Assembly: GCA_027364735.1 (NCBI GenBank)
Contig: DAHXOT010000023.1
Coordinates: 1-64,000, forward strand
Origin: Hydrotalea sp.
Lineage (GTDB): Bacteria; Bacteroidota; Bacteroidia; Chitinophagales; Chitinophagaceae
DNA length: 64,000 nucleotides
Direction of reading: 5' to 3'
The translations under genes were made by a program, and so were the position numbers. Positions 50,805 to 60,006 of this stretch are shown here, piece by piece (the first letter of the stretch is position 1; each line of letters begins with the position of its first letter). Under the pieces are notes generated by a model, which made no database searches, was not told the DNA's origin, and was given only the letters and a program-made list of their open reading frames with translations.

Positions 50805-52541
50805 TTATTTTAATCTTATTTCGCTTACGCTGCATCCTTGTGGTACCATAGGAAATACGTTATTTTCTTTTCCTACCATTACTTCTAATAAATAGGCTCC
50901 CTTATGGTTAAGCATTTCTTGTAAAGCGGTTTTCAAATCTTTTCTATCTTTTATACTCTTACCTGCAATTCCATAGCCTTTGGCAACTTGTACAAAATCG
51001 GGACTTTGAATATCTACAAAAGAATAGCGTTTATCGTTAAATAGTTGCTGCCATTGGCGAACCATTCCTAAAAAATTATTATTTAAAATAATAATTTTTA
51101 CTTCGGGTTTGTATTGCATAATAGTGCCTAATTCTTGTATTGTCATTTGAAAACCTCCATCGCCAACAATTTCAATAACGGTTCTTTCCGGAGCACCCAT
51201 TTTTGCACCTATAGCAGCCGGTAGGCCAAATCCCATAGTGCCTAAACCGCCCGAGGTTATATTGCTTTTTGTGTGATTAAATTTTGCATAACGGCAGGTT
51301 ACCATTTGATGCTGACCCACATCGGTTACAATAATGGCATCGCCATTAATTAATTCATTTAAGGTTTTAATTACTTCACCCATTGTCATAATATCTGAAG
51401 TGGGATTTAATTCATTGTGAATCACCACATCAATTTCTTGCTGCTTATATTCATTGAATTTATTCAACCAAGCCGTGTGTTGTTTTTCTTCAATTAATTT
51501 AGTTAGCAGTGGTAAAGTTTCTTTACAATCGCCCCAAACCGGTACGGTTGTTTTTACATTTTTATCAATTTCAGCAGGATCAATATCTAGATGAATAATT
51601 TTTGCTTGTTTAGCATATTTATCTAAGCGACCTGTTACTCTATCATCGAATCGCATTCCAACTGCAATCAATACATCGCATTCGTTGGTTAAAACATTGG
51701 GGCCGTAATTGCCATGCATGCCCAACATTCCTACATTTAGAGGATGCTCTGTTGGTAAGGCACTTAAGCCCAATAAAGTCCATGCCGATGGAATTCCTGC
51801 TTTTTCAATAAAAGCTTTAAATTCTTTTTCTGCTTTACCAAGTATTACACCTTGACCAAAAAGTACAAAAGGTTTTTCGGCTTTATTAATTAATTCGGCA
51901 GCTTGTTGTATATATTCTTTTCTGATGATTGGTTTTGGCCGATAACTTCTAATATGCTCGCATTTGGTATAACCTGTGTAATCTATTTTTTGAATTTGGG
52001 CATTTTTGGTAATGTCTATTAAAACAGGTCCGGGGCGACCGGTTTTAGCAATATAAAAAGCTTTGGCTAAAACATGAGGAATTTCGTTAGCATCGGTAAC
52101 CTGATAATTCCATTTAGTAACCGGAGTAGTAATATTAATTACATCTGTTTCTTGAAAAGCATCAGTACCTAATAAATGGGCAAATACTTGTCCTGTTATA
52201 CAAACCAGCGGTGTACTGTCAATCATTGCATCAGCCAATCCGGTAACTAAATTAGTAGCCCCCGGTCCACTTGTTGCAAAAACAACACCCACTTTTCCGC
52301 TACTACGGGCAAAGCCTTGTGCCGCATGAATGGCTCCTTGCTCATGGCGAACTAAAATATGTTTTAATTTATCCGGATAATCGTATAATGCATCGTATAT
52401 GGGCATAATGGCACCACCCGGGTAACCAAAAATTGTTTGTACATCTTCGGCTATACAAGCTTCTAATAAAGCCTTTGAACCACTTATGCTTTGTATTGTT
52501 TTTTCAGCTTCTTTTTGTTTTGTTAGTTCAAGCGTTTCCAT
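50805..52541 (-). CDS. ilvB: Acetolactate synthase large (catalytic) subunit
   Basis: Thiamine-diphosphate enzyme of 578 residues that condenses pyruvate with pyruvate or 2-oxobutyrate. TPP-activating Glu in VRHEQGAIHAAQGFAR (about 65-80); QETDVINITTPVTKWNY in the N domain; FAD-type middle domain (VGMRFDDRVTGRL); TPP/Mg motif GDGGFQMTIQELGTIMQYKPEVKIIILNNN, written in part as GDGGFQMT ... NN (about 449-478). Complete. Gap to the DinB gene upstream is 102 bases and holds a hairpin repeat. Confidence 0.96.
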   Translation of the reverse strand: METLELTKQKEAEKTIQSISGSKALLEACIAEDVQTIFGYPGGAIMPIYDALYDYPDKLKHILVRHEQGAIHAAQGFARSSGKVGVVFATSGPGATNLVTGLADAMIDSTPLVCITGQVFAHLLGTDAFQETDVINITTPVTKWNYQVTDANEIPHVLAKAFYIAKTGRPGPVLIDITKNAQIQKIDYTGYTKCEHIRSYRPKPIIRKEYIQQAAELINKAEKPFVLFGQGVILGKAEKEFKAFIEKAGIPSAWTLLGLSALPTEHPLNVGMLGMHGNYGPNVLTNECDVLIAVGMRFDDRVTGRLDKYAKQAKIIHLDIDPAEIDKNVKTTVPVWGDCKETLPLLTKLIEEKQHTAWLNKFNEYKQQEIDVVIHNELNPTSDIMTMGEVIKTLNELINGDAIIVTDVGQHQMVTCRYAKFNHTKSNITSGGLGTMGFGLPAAIGAKMGAPERTVIEIVGDGGFQMTIQELGTIMQYKPEVKIIILNNNFLGMVRQWQQLFNDKRYSFVDIQSPDFVQVAKGYGIAGKSIKDRKDLKTALQEMLNHKGAYLLEVMVGKENNVFPMVPQGCSVSEIRLK

Positions 52542-52569
52542 AAATATTATTTTTTATTTTTTACCAAAC

Positions 52570-52610
52570 CAATGTGTTATCAATTTGGCTTAAGTTGCGT
52601 CGCACACTTG
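52570..52610. repeat. Dispersed hairpin repeat, copy 4
   Basis: Core AGTTGCGTCGCACACTTG at 52593-52610. Its ACACTTG end pairs with CAATGTGT (52570-52577) with one bulge, and CCAAA/TTTGG (52564-52568, 52584-52588) is an alternative stem. Lies in the dinB-ilvB gap, 52 bases before the ilvB start. Confidence 0.65.
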
Positions 52611-52643
52611 TGCATTTTATTTACAATTCGGCAATCTGGAATT

Positions 52644-53138
52644 TTATTTTTTTCTGTAAATTCCCAATAAATCAGTTGATGTTATTTGTTCGAAACCTAC
52701 CTGCCGTAGCATAGTTACTAACTGGCCACGATGATAAGTTCCGTGATTGACGACATGTGCAAACAACTGATAAAAGGGCATTGAATAACTTGCTCCGTTT
52801 AACCTTTTAAAATTAAGATTGCTTAATAATTTCTCTTCTTCAAAATCATCAATAAAAGTTTTTAAATTACTCGAAGTGGTTTTCCATAATTCTAAATGTT
52901 CCTGTTTTGATCCATTATATTCCGATTGTAGCCAAATAATATTGTCATTGCCTTCAAATCGCTCTAACCATGCTTTCTCTGCACTTATTATGTGTAAAAC
53001 TGTTTGCCTAATACTTGTAAAGCTGCTTACTATTTCGTGGTTCCATTGTTCATCAGTAATTTGTTCTATCCAATTACAAACAGTTGTATTGGCCCACAAA
53101 TTATATTCAGCAAGTTCTTTAAAATATTGTTTTGTCAT
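52644..53138 (-). CDS. DinB family protein
   Basis: Four-helix bundle of the DinB/YfiT superfamily, 164 residues. The three metal-ligand His are at the usual places: HIISAEKAWLERF (His50), and HVVNHGTYHRGQLV near residues 128-136 with two more. Family members include bacillithiol-dependent or mycothiol-type transferases and thiol-related enzymes, but the substrate here is unknown. It sits inside the ilv cluster, 12 bases after the TonB-like gene, with no known role in branched-chain synthesis. Confidence 0.85.
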   Translation of the reverse strand: MTKQYFKELAEYNLWANTTVCNWIEQITDEQWNHEIVSSFTSIRQTVLHIISAEKAWLERFEGNDNIIWLQSEYNGSKQEHLELWKTTSSNLKTFIDDFEEEKLLSNLNFKRLNGASYSMPFYQLFAHVVNHGTYHRGQLVTMLRQVGFEQITSTDLLGIYRKK

Positions 53139-53150
53139 AGTAGTTAAAAT

Positions 53151-53969
53151 TTATCTTTGTGCTGATACGATGAATGTGATTGATTGTTTATGATGACTAA
53201 TTACAGGTTGATTGAATTGAATTGCCGGAATCCATTTCGTGCTATTCTTTATTATTCTTTCTGCTTCTTCTTTTGTTCCATATCCTGGATCATTTTCTGC
53301 TTGTACATCGCTAATTGCACCGGTTGTATCTATAATAAAATTTACTACTACTGTATATTTTCCTGGAGGTGCTCCATTTTCAATCGGCAAATTTCTATTT
53401 AAATTGCTTTCTATATATTTTAGCCAATCTGCTGGTCCGCCCGGAAATTCTGAAGGTTGTTCAAAAATATAATCGGAAATTTGGTTACCTTCTTCATCAA
53501 AAACATAATTTTCCAACTTGTCAAAAGCTTTCCTTTTGTATACATGAGCCCAAAGTTTTCCGTTTTCATAAAAAGCCCATGTATCATAAGTTCCTGATTC
53601 TTTACCATACTTAGTAACTCTTTTCTTATTACTATTTTCATAATACTGGTATTCAAAAATTATTTTTCCATTTGGATAATAAAACATTGAATCTTTAATT
53701 TTCCCTGATTCATAATAGCAAATAACAGTTCCAATTGCACCATTTAAATTTGAATCAACAGCCATAAATTTGCTATATAACTTGTTAGAAGATGAATAAT
53801 AAGCTGTGCAATTATAAAAACTATCACGATCTTCAAATTGATAATAGTATGTAGAATTTTCTTTTGGTACAACTTTAAAAAGTGTATCGTAATATTTTAT
53901 AATTACTTTGTTTTGTGCATTCAAAGTAGTTAATGAAAAAATAAATACTATTATTAAAATCAATCTCAT
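53151..53969 (-). CDS. TonB C-terminal domain protein with MORN-like repeats
   Basis: A 272-residue protein: signal peptide (RLILIIVFIFSLTTLNAQ), a central set of antitoxin/MORN-like repeats (YYESGKIKDSMFYYPNGK, FYENGKLWAHVY, about 85-150) and a C-terminal TonB-type domain (about 185-272) with GKYTVVVNFIIDTTGAISDV and IKNSTKWIPAIQFNQPV. The order MORN-like plus TonB_C is common in Bacteroidota. It lacks the inner-membrane anchor and Pro-rich span of true TonB, so a classical energy-transfer role is doubtful. Between ilvD and dinB. Confidence 0.78.
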   Translation of the reverse strand: MRLILIIVFIFSLTTLNAQNKVIIKYYDTLFKVVPKENSTYYYQFEDRDSFYNCTAYYSSSNKLYSKFMAVDSNLNGAIGTVICYYESGKIKDSMFYYPNGKIIFEYQYYENSNKKRVTKYGKESGTYDTWAFYENGKLWAHVYKRKAFDKLENYVFDEEGNQISDYIFEQPSEFPGGPADWLKYIESNLNRNLPIENGAPPGKYTVVVNFIIDTTGAISDVQAENDPGYGTKEEAERIIKNSTKWIPAIQFNQPVISHHKQSITFIVSAQR

Positions 53970-53993
53970 TATTCTTAATGTATAATTTTTACT

Positions 53994-55679
53994 TTAATTT
54001 TCATCCGTTACACAACCTTCTGCAGCAGTTGTAACCAGTTTAGCATATTTATATAAAACGCCATTAGTTGCTTTTAATGCGGGTTGTTTCCATGCGGCTC
54101 TTCTTTTAGCAATCACATCATCAGCAACTTTTAAAGTAAGTAAATTTTTTGTTGCATCAATTTCAATAATATCATTGTCTTCAACTAATGCAATTAGTCC
54201 GCCTTCTTGTGCTTCGGGAGTAATATGGCCAACAACAAATCCATGTGTTCCGCCACTAAATCTTCCATCGGTAATTAATGCAACCGATTTACCTAAACCT
54301 GCCCCAATAATGGCTCCGGTAGGTTTTAGCATTTCGGGCATACCCGGTGCACCTTTAGGTCCAATGTTTCTAATAACCACCACATCGCCTGCATGTACTT
54401 TTCCATTTTTAATTCCTTCAATTACATCTTTTTCGCCATTAAAAACTCTGGCAGTTCCTTCAAAACGTTCGCCTTCTTTGCCACTTATTTTTGCCACACT
54501 TCCGCCTGTTGCCAAGTTGCCGTACAAAATTTGTAAATGGCCTGTTGCTTTTAATGGTTTATTTAAAGGAGCAATTATTTTTTGTTGATCGAAATCTAAA
54601 TCTTTTGCATCGGCTAAATTTTCTGCAACTGTTTTTCCGGTAACAGTTAAACAATCGCCATGTAGCATGCCATTTTTCAATAAGTATTTCATTACTGCAG
54701 GAACACCACCATATTGATGCAGGTCTTCCATTAAATATTTTCCACTTGGTTTAAAATCTGCAAGTACAGGAACTTTATTACTAATAGTTTGAAAATCATC
54801 TTGCGTTAATGAAACGCCAACACTTTTTGCCATTGCTATTAAATGTAATACAGCGTTGGTACTACCACCAAGAACCATTACTACCGTAATTGCATTATCA
54901 AACGCTTTACGTGTCATAATATCTATAGGCTTAATATCTTTTTCCAATAATAATTTTATGGCTGCACCAATTTCTGCACATTCTTTTTGTTTGTCTTTGC
55001 TTATTGCAGGATTAGAGGAAGAATACGGTAAACTCATTCCTAATGCTTCAATAGCACTAGCCATAGTATTGGCTGTGTACATGCCACCGCAAGCGCCGGC
55101 ACCCGGGCAACTATGTTTTACAATACCTTTAAAATCGGCTTCACTTAAATTGCCTGCCAATTTTTGGCCTAATGCTTCAAAGGCTGAAACAATATTTAGA
55201 TCTTCGCCATGATAATGACCTGGTGCAATGGTTCCTCCATACAACATTATTCCCGGGCGATTTAACCTGCCCATTGCGATAATAGATCCGGGCATATTTT
55301 TATCGCAACCCGGAACAGTAATAATTGCATCATAATATTGAGCACCGGCATTAGTTTCAATGCTATCGGCAATAACTTCTCTGCTTACTAAACTATATCT
55401 CATACCATCTGTGCCCATGCTAATCCCATCGCTTACGCCAATAGTATAAAAACGCAAGCCTAGTAAACCACTTTCTTCAACACTTTTTTTAATATCGTTT
55501 GCCAAATCGTTTAAATGCATGTTACAAGGATTGCCATCCCAGCCCATACTTGCAATACCCACCTGTGGTTTTTTAAAATCTTCATCTTTAAATCCAATAG
55601 CATAATACATTGCTTGTGCTGCAGGTTGTGTTTCGTCTTGTGTTAATGTTTTACTGTACTTATTTAATTCTGCTGACAT
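53994..55679 (-). CDS. ilvD: Dihydroxy-acid dehydratase
   Basis: Fe-S dehydratase making the 2-keto acids of valine and isoleucine; 561 residues. Cluster ligands: GCDKNMPGS (about residue 124) and [16 protein letters not shown] (about 191-206), plus the N-terminal CNMHL. Other conserved blocks are [10 protein letters not shown] and [18 protein letters not shown]. The closest homologues have a [2Fe-2S] or [4Fe-4S] cluster; I cannot tell which. First structural gene after the ilv attenuator, whose terminator ends about 80 bases upstream. Confidence 0.96.
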   Translation of the reverse strand: MSAELNKYSKTLTQDETQPAAQAMYYAIGFKDEDFKKPQVGIASMGWDGNPCNMHLNDLANDIKKSVEESGLLGLRFYTIGVSDGISMGTDGMRYSLVSREVIADSIETNAGAQYYDAIITVPGCDKNMPGSIIAMGRLNRPGIMLYGGTIAPGHYHGEDLNIVSAFEALGQKLAGNLSEADFKGIVKHSCPGAGACGGMYTANTMASAIEALGMSLPYSSSNPAISKDKQKECAEIGAAIKLLLEKDIKPIDIMTRKAFDNAITVVMVLGGSTNAVLHLIAMAKSVGVSLTQDDFQTISNKVPVLADFKPSGKYLMEDLHQYGGVPAVMKYLLKNGMLHGDCLTVTGKTVAENLADAKDLDFDQQKIIAPLNKPLKATGHLQILYGNLATGGSVAKISGKEGERFEGTARVFNGEKDVIEGIKNGKVHAGDVVVIRNIGPKGAPGMPEMLKPTGAIIGAGLGKSVALITDGRFSGGTHGFVVGHITPEAQEGGLIALVEDNDIIEIDATKNLLTLKVADDVIAKRRAAWKQPALKATNGVLYKYAKLVTTAAEGCVTDEN

Positions 55680-55758
55680 TCTTTTTTGTTTAAGTTTTTA
55701 TAATCTACTTTATAAGTTTAATTTTTCTTTTATTCATCAATTGTTTTTTGTTCTACCA

Positions 55759-55793
55759 AAAAATAAAAAAACCCGCCTTTTTTGAGGCGGGTT
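55759..55793 (-). terminator. ilv attenuator terminator
   Basis: Minus strand AACCCGCC (55793-55786), 8-base loop, GGCGGGTT (55777-55770), then TTTTTTATTTTT (55769-55758). An eight-pair, GC-rich intrinsic terminator in an AT-rich background, placed between the leader peptide and ilvD, so it stops transcription before the structural genes. Its left arm also pairs with the antiterminator segment. Confidence 0.9.
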
Positions 55794-55846
55794 GGTATAT
55801 AATAAAATCGTTAAGTTTTATAAGCAACAGCCACCTCTATGAAGTG
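55784..55846 (-). promoter_or_regulatory. ilv attenuator antiterminator and pause hairpin
   Basis: Three segments on the minus strand: 1 = CACTTC (55846-55841, leader codons 23-25), 2 = GAGGTGG (55837-55831, codons 26-28), 3 = CCGCCTC (55790-55784, left arm and loop edge of the terminator). 1:2 is a six-pair hairpin with a three-base loop; 2:3 pairs seven bases (one G-U) and destroys the terminator. This is the layout of enterobacterial attenuators: a ribosome stalled at the Ile codons covers segment 1 and frees 2 to pair with 3. Confidence 0.78.
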
Positions 55847-55913
55847 CAGAAATAATAATGACACCGACAAAAATGACGTTGATAGGTATATTATTATTTG
55901 CTTTTGCTAACAT
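55818..55913 (-). CDS. ilv operon leader peptide
   Basis: A 31-codon frame from ATG 55913 to TAA 55818. Residues 9-21 contain six Ile and three Val, including three consecutive Ile codons (19-21); Leu occurs at 2, 24 and 31. The C-terminal LHRGGCCL codons form the RNA pairing segments of the attenuator, so they are probably constrained by structure, not by peptide function. A consensus promoter starts the transcript about 13 bases before its ATG, and an intrinsic terminator follows 25 bases after its stop. Function by analogy with IlvL/IlvG-type leaders. Confidence 0.88.
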   Translation of the reverse strand: MLAKANNNIPINVIFVGVIIISALHRGGCCL

Positions 55914-55932
55914 AGAAGTTATGTTGTTGCAA

Positions 55933-55963
55933 CAAATATAGGACGCCTCGATTAAAAAACAAA
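55933..55963 (-). promoter_or_regulatory. Promoter of the ilv operon
   Basis: Minus strand TTTG (55960-55963), 19-base spacer, TATATTTG (55933-55940): a full consensus Bacteroidota promoter. Start expected near 55926, 13 bases before the leader-peptide ATG. It implies that ilvD begins a transcript separate from leuA-leuB. Confidence 0.75.
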
Positions 55964-56023
55964 GAACTATTTAAGTGATGAATTGCATATTATTTTTTTA
56001 TTGCAATACAACACTTAATAAAT

Positions 56024-57139
56024 TTAAATGATGGTTGATTTTCTCAACTCAACATTTTCTTGGTTGACCTCATCGGTTATTTTATGAATTACATAATCGC
56101 TGATAAGTTCACCTACGGTTGATGTAAAATAAAAATTAATAGGATCAATATCTTTCGTAAAAAATTTATTTTGGAGAGTCCAACTAACTCCTTGTCGCAC
56201 CCTGTTCGCTTCTTCATGCATTTGAAAATAATCTAACATCATTGCAGCCGATAAAATTGCACCAATTGGGTTAGCAATATCTTTCCCGGCAGCTTCCGGA
56301 TAAGAGCCATGAATGGGTTCAAATAAAGCAGTGCAAACGCCATAAGATGCAGATGGAAGCATACCCAATGAGCCACTTAATACACTTGCTTCATCGCTAA
56401 TAATATCTCCAAACATATTTTCTGTAAGTATCACATCAAATTGTTTTGGATTAATAATTATTTGCATGGCTGCATTATCTACATACATATAATTCACAGC
56501 TATATCTGAATATTGTTGAGCAATTTCTTGAACTACTTTCCTCCATAATCTCGATGTTTCTAAAACATTCGATTTGTCAATTAAGGTTAATTTTTTTCTT
56601 CTTAGTCTTGCATTTTGAAATGCAATGTGTGCAATACGTTCAATTTCTGAAACATGATAGATTGATTCATCGATAGCTTGTGTTCCATCGGAACTGGTTT
56701 CTTTTTTCCCAAAATAAATGCCACCGGTAAGTTCTCTAAAAATAATAAAATCTACACCTTCTAACTGTGTTTCTTTAAGTGGGGAAAGGTGTTGAACAGC
56801 AGGATAGGTAATAATTGGACGAATGTTTGAAAAAAGCTGTAAAGATTTTCGTAATTTAAGTAATCCATGCTCGGGCCTTACTTTAGCTGAAGGATTATTA
56901 TCATATTTAGGATCTCCTATTGCGCCGAATAAAATAGCATCACTATTTAAGCAAATTTCAATGGTTTCATCGGGCAAAGGATTACCTGTTTGTTCAATAG
57001 CTCCTGCACCCATTAAACAATACGTGAAATTAAACTGATGCTTATATCTTTCTGCAACTGCATTTAAAACCCGAACAGCTTGAGCAATTACTTCGGGGCC
57101 AATGCCATCGCCATTTATTACTGCAATATTTTTTTTCAT
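56024..57139 (-). CDS. leuB: 3-isopropylmalate dehydrogenase
   Basis: NAD-dependent decarboxylating dehydrogenase, third committed step of leucine synthesis; 371 residues. Markers: GDGIGPEVIAQAV (about 9-21), LLKLRKSLQLFSNIRP (about 94-109), FRELTGGIYFG (about 135-145), DKSNVLETSRLWRKVV (about 190-205) and ILTENMFGDIISDEASVLSGSLGMLPSAS, whose Asp residues bind the metal. The gene follows the ABC protein gene by 12 bases. Confidence 0.95.
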   Translation of the reverse strand: MKKNIAVINGDGIGPEVIAQAVRVLNAVAERYKHQFNFTYCLMGAGAIEQTGNPLPDETIEICLNSDAILFGAIGDPKYDNNPSAKVRPEHGLLKLRKSLQLFSNIRPIITYPAVQHLSPLKETQLEGVDFIIFRELTGGIYFGKKETSSDGTQAIDESIYHVSEIERIAHIAFQNARLRRKKLTLIDKSNVLETSRLWRKVVQEIAQQYSDIAVNYMYVDNAAMQIIINPKQFDVILTENMFGDIISDEASVLSGSLGMLPSASYGVCTALFEPIHGSYPEAAGKDIANPIGAILSAAMMLDYFQMHEEANRVRQGVSWTLQNKFFTKDIDPINFYFTSTVGELISDYVIHKITDEVNQENVELRKSTII

Positions 57140-57151
57140 AATTTAATAAGT

Positions 57152-58639
57152 TTATGCGGCAATAACCTTTTGCAATTTTTTTTGCAATGTTTGTTTGCCA
57201 TTTATTAGTTCCATTTTAAATTGAATGCAGGATGGAATTTCTTCATCGTAATGACTAACATAAATTAATGATGTATTAGATGCATAACAGATAGCATCTA
57301 TTAATTCTATAAAGTATGCAATATGCTCATCATCTAATCCCTGGCAAGGTTCATCTAAAACTAATAGTAGTGGATGTTTTACTAATGCCCTTGCTAATAA
57401 TACCCATCGCTGTTGACCCACAGATAAAGTGTGTAGTAGGTTATTGGCATATTTTTTCAATTCAAAAAAGTTCATCCAATTATGTAAAATTTCTTCTTGT
57501 GAAGCATTCAAATTTTTATATAAACCCATTGTATCAAAAAATCCTGATGCAATGGTTTGGTAAACAGTAATATTGGTGTCGAAATATTTATGTAATTCAG
57601 GAGAAACATAGCCAATCTTCTTTTTAATATCCCAAATACTTTCTCCTTTTCCTCTTCTTTTATCGAATAAATAAATTTCATTTGCGTATGCTTGCGGATT
57701 ATCGGCAGTTATTAAACTGAGAAGAGTAGATTTACCTGCTCCGTTGGCACCTTTTAAAAGCCATCTTTCGCCCGAAAGTATTTTCCAGTTGATTGAATTT
57801 AAAATTATTTTTTCGCCATATTTTACAGAAACGTTTTTCATAGCAAGAACTGTAGCTGCTGTTTCTTGAAAAGCAATTTGCGGAACTGGTTTGTTAAGTG
57901 AAATATTTTCTCTGTATTTAAAATGAGTTGATGCGTAATTGGCTTTTTCTGTATATCGAATTAAATTTCCTTCTTGTATTTCTGCAATATGTGTAATACA
58001 GTTGGGCAGCTCTTTTGTATTGCCTACTACAATAATGGTTGTTCCATTTTGTGCAATTGAATTTAAAGCAGCATGTAGTTCTTTTCTACTATTAATATCT
58101 AAACCGTTAAAAGCATTATCGAGTATTAAAACTTGCGGTTGCTGTATTAATATTTTAATAAGTTGCAACTTTTTTTGTTCGCCATTTGAAAGTTGAATTA
58201 ACGGAGTATTAATTCTATCTGATAAATTAAATTGTTGTAGCCAATAGTTTGTAAGTGTTTTTTTTTCTTTTGAAGAAGCAATACTGTTTATAGTACTTAA
58301 AGCCTCTGCAACTGTAATTGTATCTGTTGCATCGCAACTGTTAAAGCGTTGCTGATAATAAAAGTTAGAAATGTTTGAAAGTGTTTTCCATTTTTCCGAA
58401 TTTTCTACCAAAGTTACTTTTGGTAAAAGAAGTTGGTTGGGTGTAAAATTAATTTGTATAGTTCCTGCATAAAAAATATTGTTTGCAATAGCTTTTGCTA
58501 AAACAGTTTTGCCACTACCGGTTTTCCCGGTAATGGCAAGGTGTTGATTAGAGGCTAAATGAAAAGATATGTTATGCAATATAGTTTTACCATATTGATG
58601 AACATTTATATTGTTTACTATAATGGATGGTGTAATCAT
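57152..58639 (-). CDS. Soluble tandem ABC ATPase (ModF/PhrA-like)
   Basis: A 495-residue protein with two ABC domains and no membrane segments. Domain 1 (about 1-225): Walker A GKTGSGKTVLA, signature LSNGEQKKLQLI, and ILDNAFNGLD. Domain 2 (about 255-485): GANGAGKSTLLSL, LSVGQQRWVLLARAL and VLDEPCQGLDDEH. Domain 1 has Asn in place of the second Gly of the signature and Asn-Ala in place of Glu-Pro in the Walker B region, so its ATPase could be weak. Resembles ModF/PhrA, of unclear function. It lies between leuA and leuB with gaps of 6 and 12 bases, where leuC/leuD would usually be. Confidence 0.8.
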   Translation of the reverse strand: MITPSIIVNNINVHQYGKTILHNISFHLASNQHLAITGKTGSGKTVLAKAIANNIFYAGTIQINFTPNQLLLPKVTLVENSEKWKTLSNISNFYYQQRFNSCDATDTITVAEALSTINSIASSKEKKTLTNYWLQQFNLSDRINTPLIQLSNGEQKKLQLIKILIQQPQVLILDNAFNGLDINSRKELHAALNSIAQNGTTIIVVGNTKELPNCITHIAEIQEGNLIRYTEKANYASTHFKYRENISLNKPVPQIAFQETAATVLAMKNVSVKYGEKIILNSINWKILSGERWLLKGANGAGKSTLLSLITADNPQAYANEIYLFDKRRGKGESIWDIKKKIGYVSPELHKYFDTNITVYQTIASGFFDTMGLYKNLNASQEEILHNWMNFFELKKYANNLLHTLSVGQQRWVLLARALVKHPLLLVLDEPCQGLDDEHIAYFIELIDAICYASNTSLIYVSHYDEEIPSCIQFKMELINGKQTLQKKLQKVIAA

Positions 58640-58645
58640 TTATAA

Positions 58646-59806
58646 TTAAACTGTTACCTCAACTTGTTGTGCTAATTGATGCAAATCTTCATCTTGAATT
58701 TCTTTTTTATGATCGGCAATTTCTAAAAATTTTGCATAAATAATATCAACCGAATTTCTATTAAAATTATATCCTAAGTTCTTTAATCTGTAAGCTAATG
58801 CACTTCTGCCACTTCTTGCTGTTAAAACTATTTTAGAGGTATCGGCACCTACTTCTGTTGGATTAATAATTTCATACGTTATGGCACTTTTTAAAAATCC
58901 ATCTTGATGAATACCCGATGAATGCGAAAATGCATTGGCACCAACAATAGCTTTATTGGGCTGTACCGGCATTCTCATTGTATCGCTTACCAATTTGCTA
59001 ACAGGATTTAGTTGTTCTGATTTTATTCGGGTATAATAGCCAAGATCTTTATGTTGCTTTATAATCATTACTACTTCTTCTAAAGAGGTATTGCCTGCTC
59101 TTTCTCCTAAACCATTTATCGTACATTCAATTTGGCGTGCACCATTAATAACGCCTTCAATGGCATTTGCAGTAGCCAACCCTAAATCGTTATGGCAATG
59201 GCAAGAAAGAATAGCCTTATCAATGTTGGGAACATTGTTTTTTAGATAAGCCATTTTTGCTCCATATTGGCTGGGTAAGCAATATCCTGTTGTATCGGGA
59301 ATATTTACTACGGTAGCACCTGCATTAATTACTGTTTCAACTACTTTTGCCAGATATTCATTATCGGTACGGCCTGCATCTTCAGCATAAAATTCAACTT
59401 CATCTACAAAATTTCTTGCCCATTTTACACACTGTTTTGCACGTTCTAAAATATCTGTTCTATTAGAGTTGAATTTTCCTTTTATATGGTAATCGGATGT
59501 TCCAATTCCTGTATGAATGCGTTTATGACGTGCCGGTTTTAATGCTTCTGCAGCTACTTCAATATCTTTTAATACAGCACGACTTAATCCGCATACAGTA
59601 GTGTTTTTAATAAGTTTTGAAATTTCGGTAACCGATTCAAAATCTCCGGGAGATGATATGGGAAATCCGGCTTCCAGTATATCAACACCCAAATCTTCTA
59701 AAACTAATGCTAATTCTAACTTTTCTTTCGTATTTAATTTACAACCCGGCACTTGTTCTCCATCGCGAAGTGTAGTGTCGAAAATATAAACCTTATTATC
59801 GTTCAT
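58646..59806 (-). CDS. leuA: 2-isopropylmalate synthase, short form
   Basis: Condenses acetyl-CoA with 2-oxoisovalerate, the first leucine step. 386 residues. Catalytic TIM barrel: [15 protein letters not shown] (about 8-22), [17 protein letters not shown] with the metal His pair (about 200-216), and [14 protein letters not shown]. Linker subdomain: HSSGIHQDG and [19 protein letters not shown]. The chain ends soon after, at about residue 386, so the C-terminal leucine-binding dimer domain (about 120 residues in full-length enzymes) is missing. A homocitrate or citramalate synthase role cannot be excluded, but linkage to leuB favours leucine. Confidence 0.88.
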   Translation of the reverse strand: MNDNKVYIFDTTLRDGEQVPGCKLNTKEKLELALVLEDLGVDILEAGFPISSPGDFESVTEISKLIKNTTVCGLSRAVLKDIEVAAEALKPARHKRIHTGIGTSDYHIKGKFNSNRTDILERAKQCVKWARNFVDEVEFYAEDAGRTDNEYLAKVVETVINAGATVVNIPDTTGYCLPSQYGAKMAYLKNNVPNIDKAILSCHCHNDLGLATANAIEGVINGARQIECTINGLGERAGNTSLEEVVMIIKQHKDLGYYTRIKSEQLNPVSKLVSDTMRMPVQPNKAIVGANAFSHSSGIHQDGFLKSAITYEIINPTEVGADTSKIVLTARSGRSALAYRLKNLGYNFNRNSVDIIYAKFLEIADHKKEIQDEDLHQLAQQVEVTV

Positions 59807-60006
59807 AAGTGAATAATTAATTTAATTTCGTTTGTTATCTAATTTTGGCTATAACGTAAAGCGAAATAAGATAATGCACGATGGATAAAAGTATTGAATA
59901 GTACTAAAATAAAAGGTGCAAAAATGTATTGAATTTACGTTGAATAAGGATAGTTTAAATTGTTAAAATGCTTATGTAATAAGGGTTTTGAAGAAAATAA
60001 AATACG

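Noticed and set aside
58326-58338. GTTGC-ATC-GCAAC palindrome as a fifth copy of the dispersed repeat
   Set aside because: It lies inside the ABC ATPase coding region and encodes a normal part of that protein; it lacks the flanking core and arms.
59807-60006. Leader peptide or attenuator before leuA
   Set aside because: No minus-strand ATG exists in the gap and there is no terminator hairpin with a T-run.
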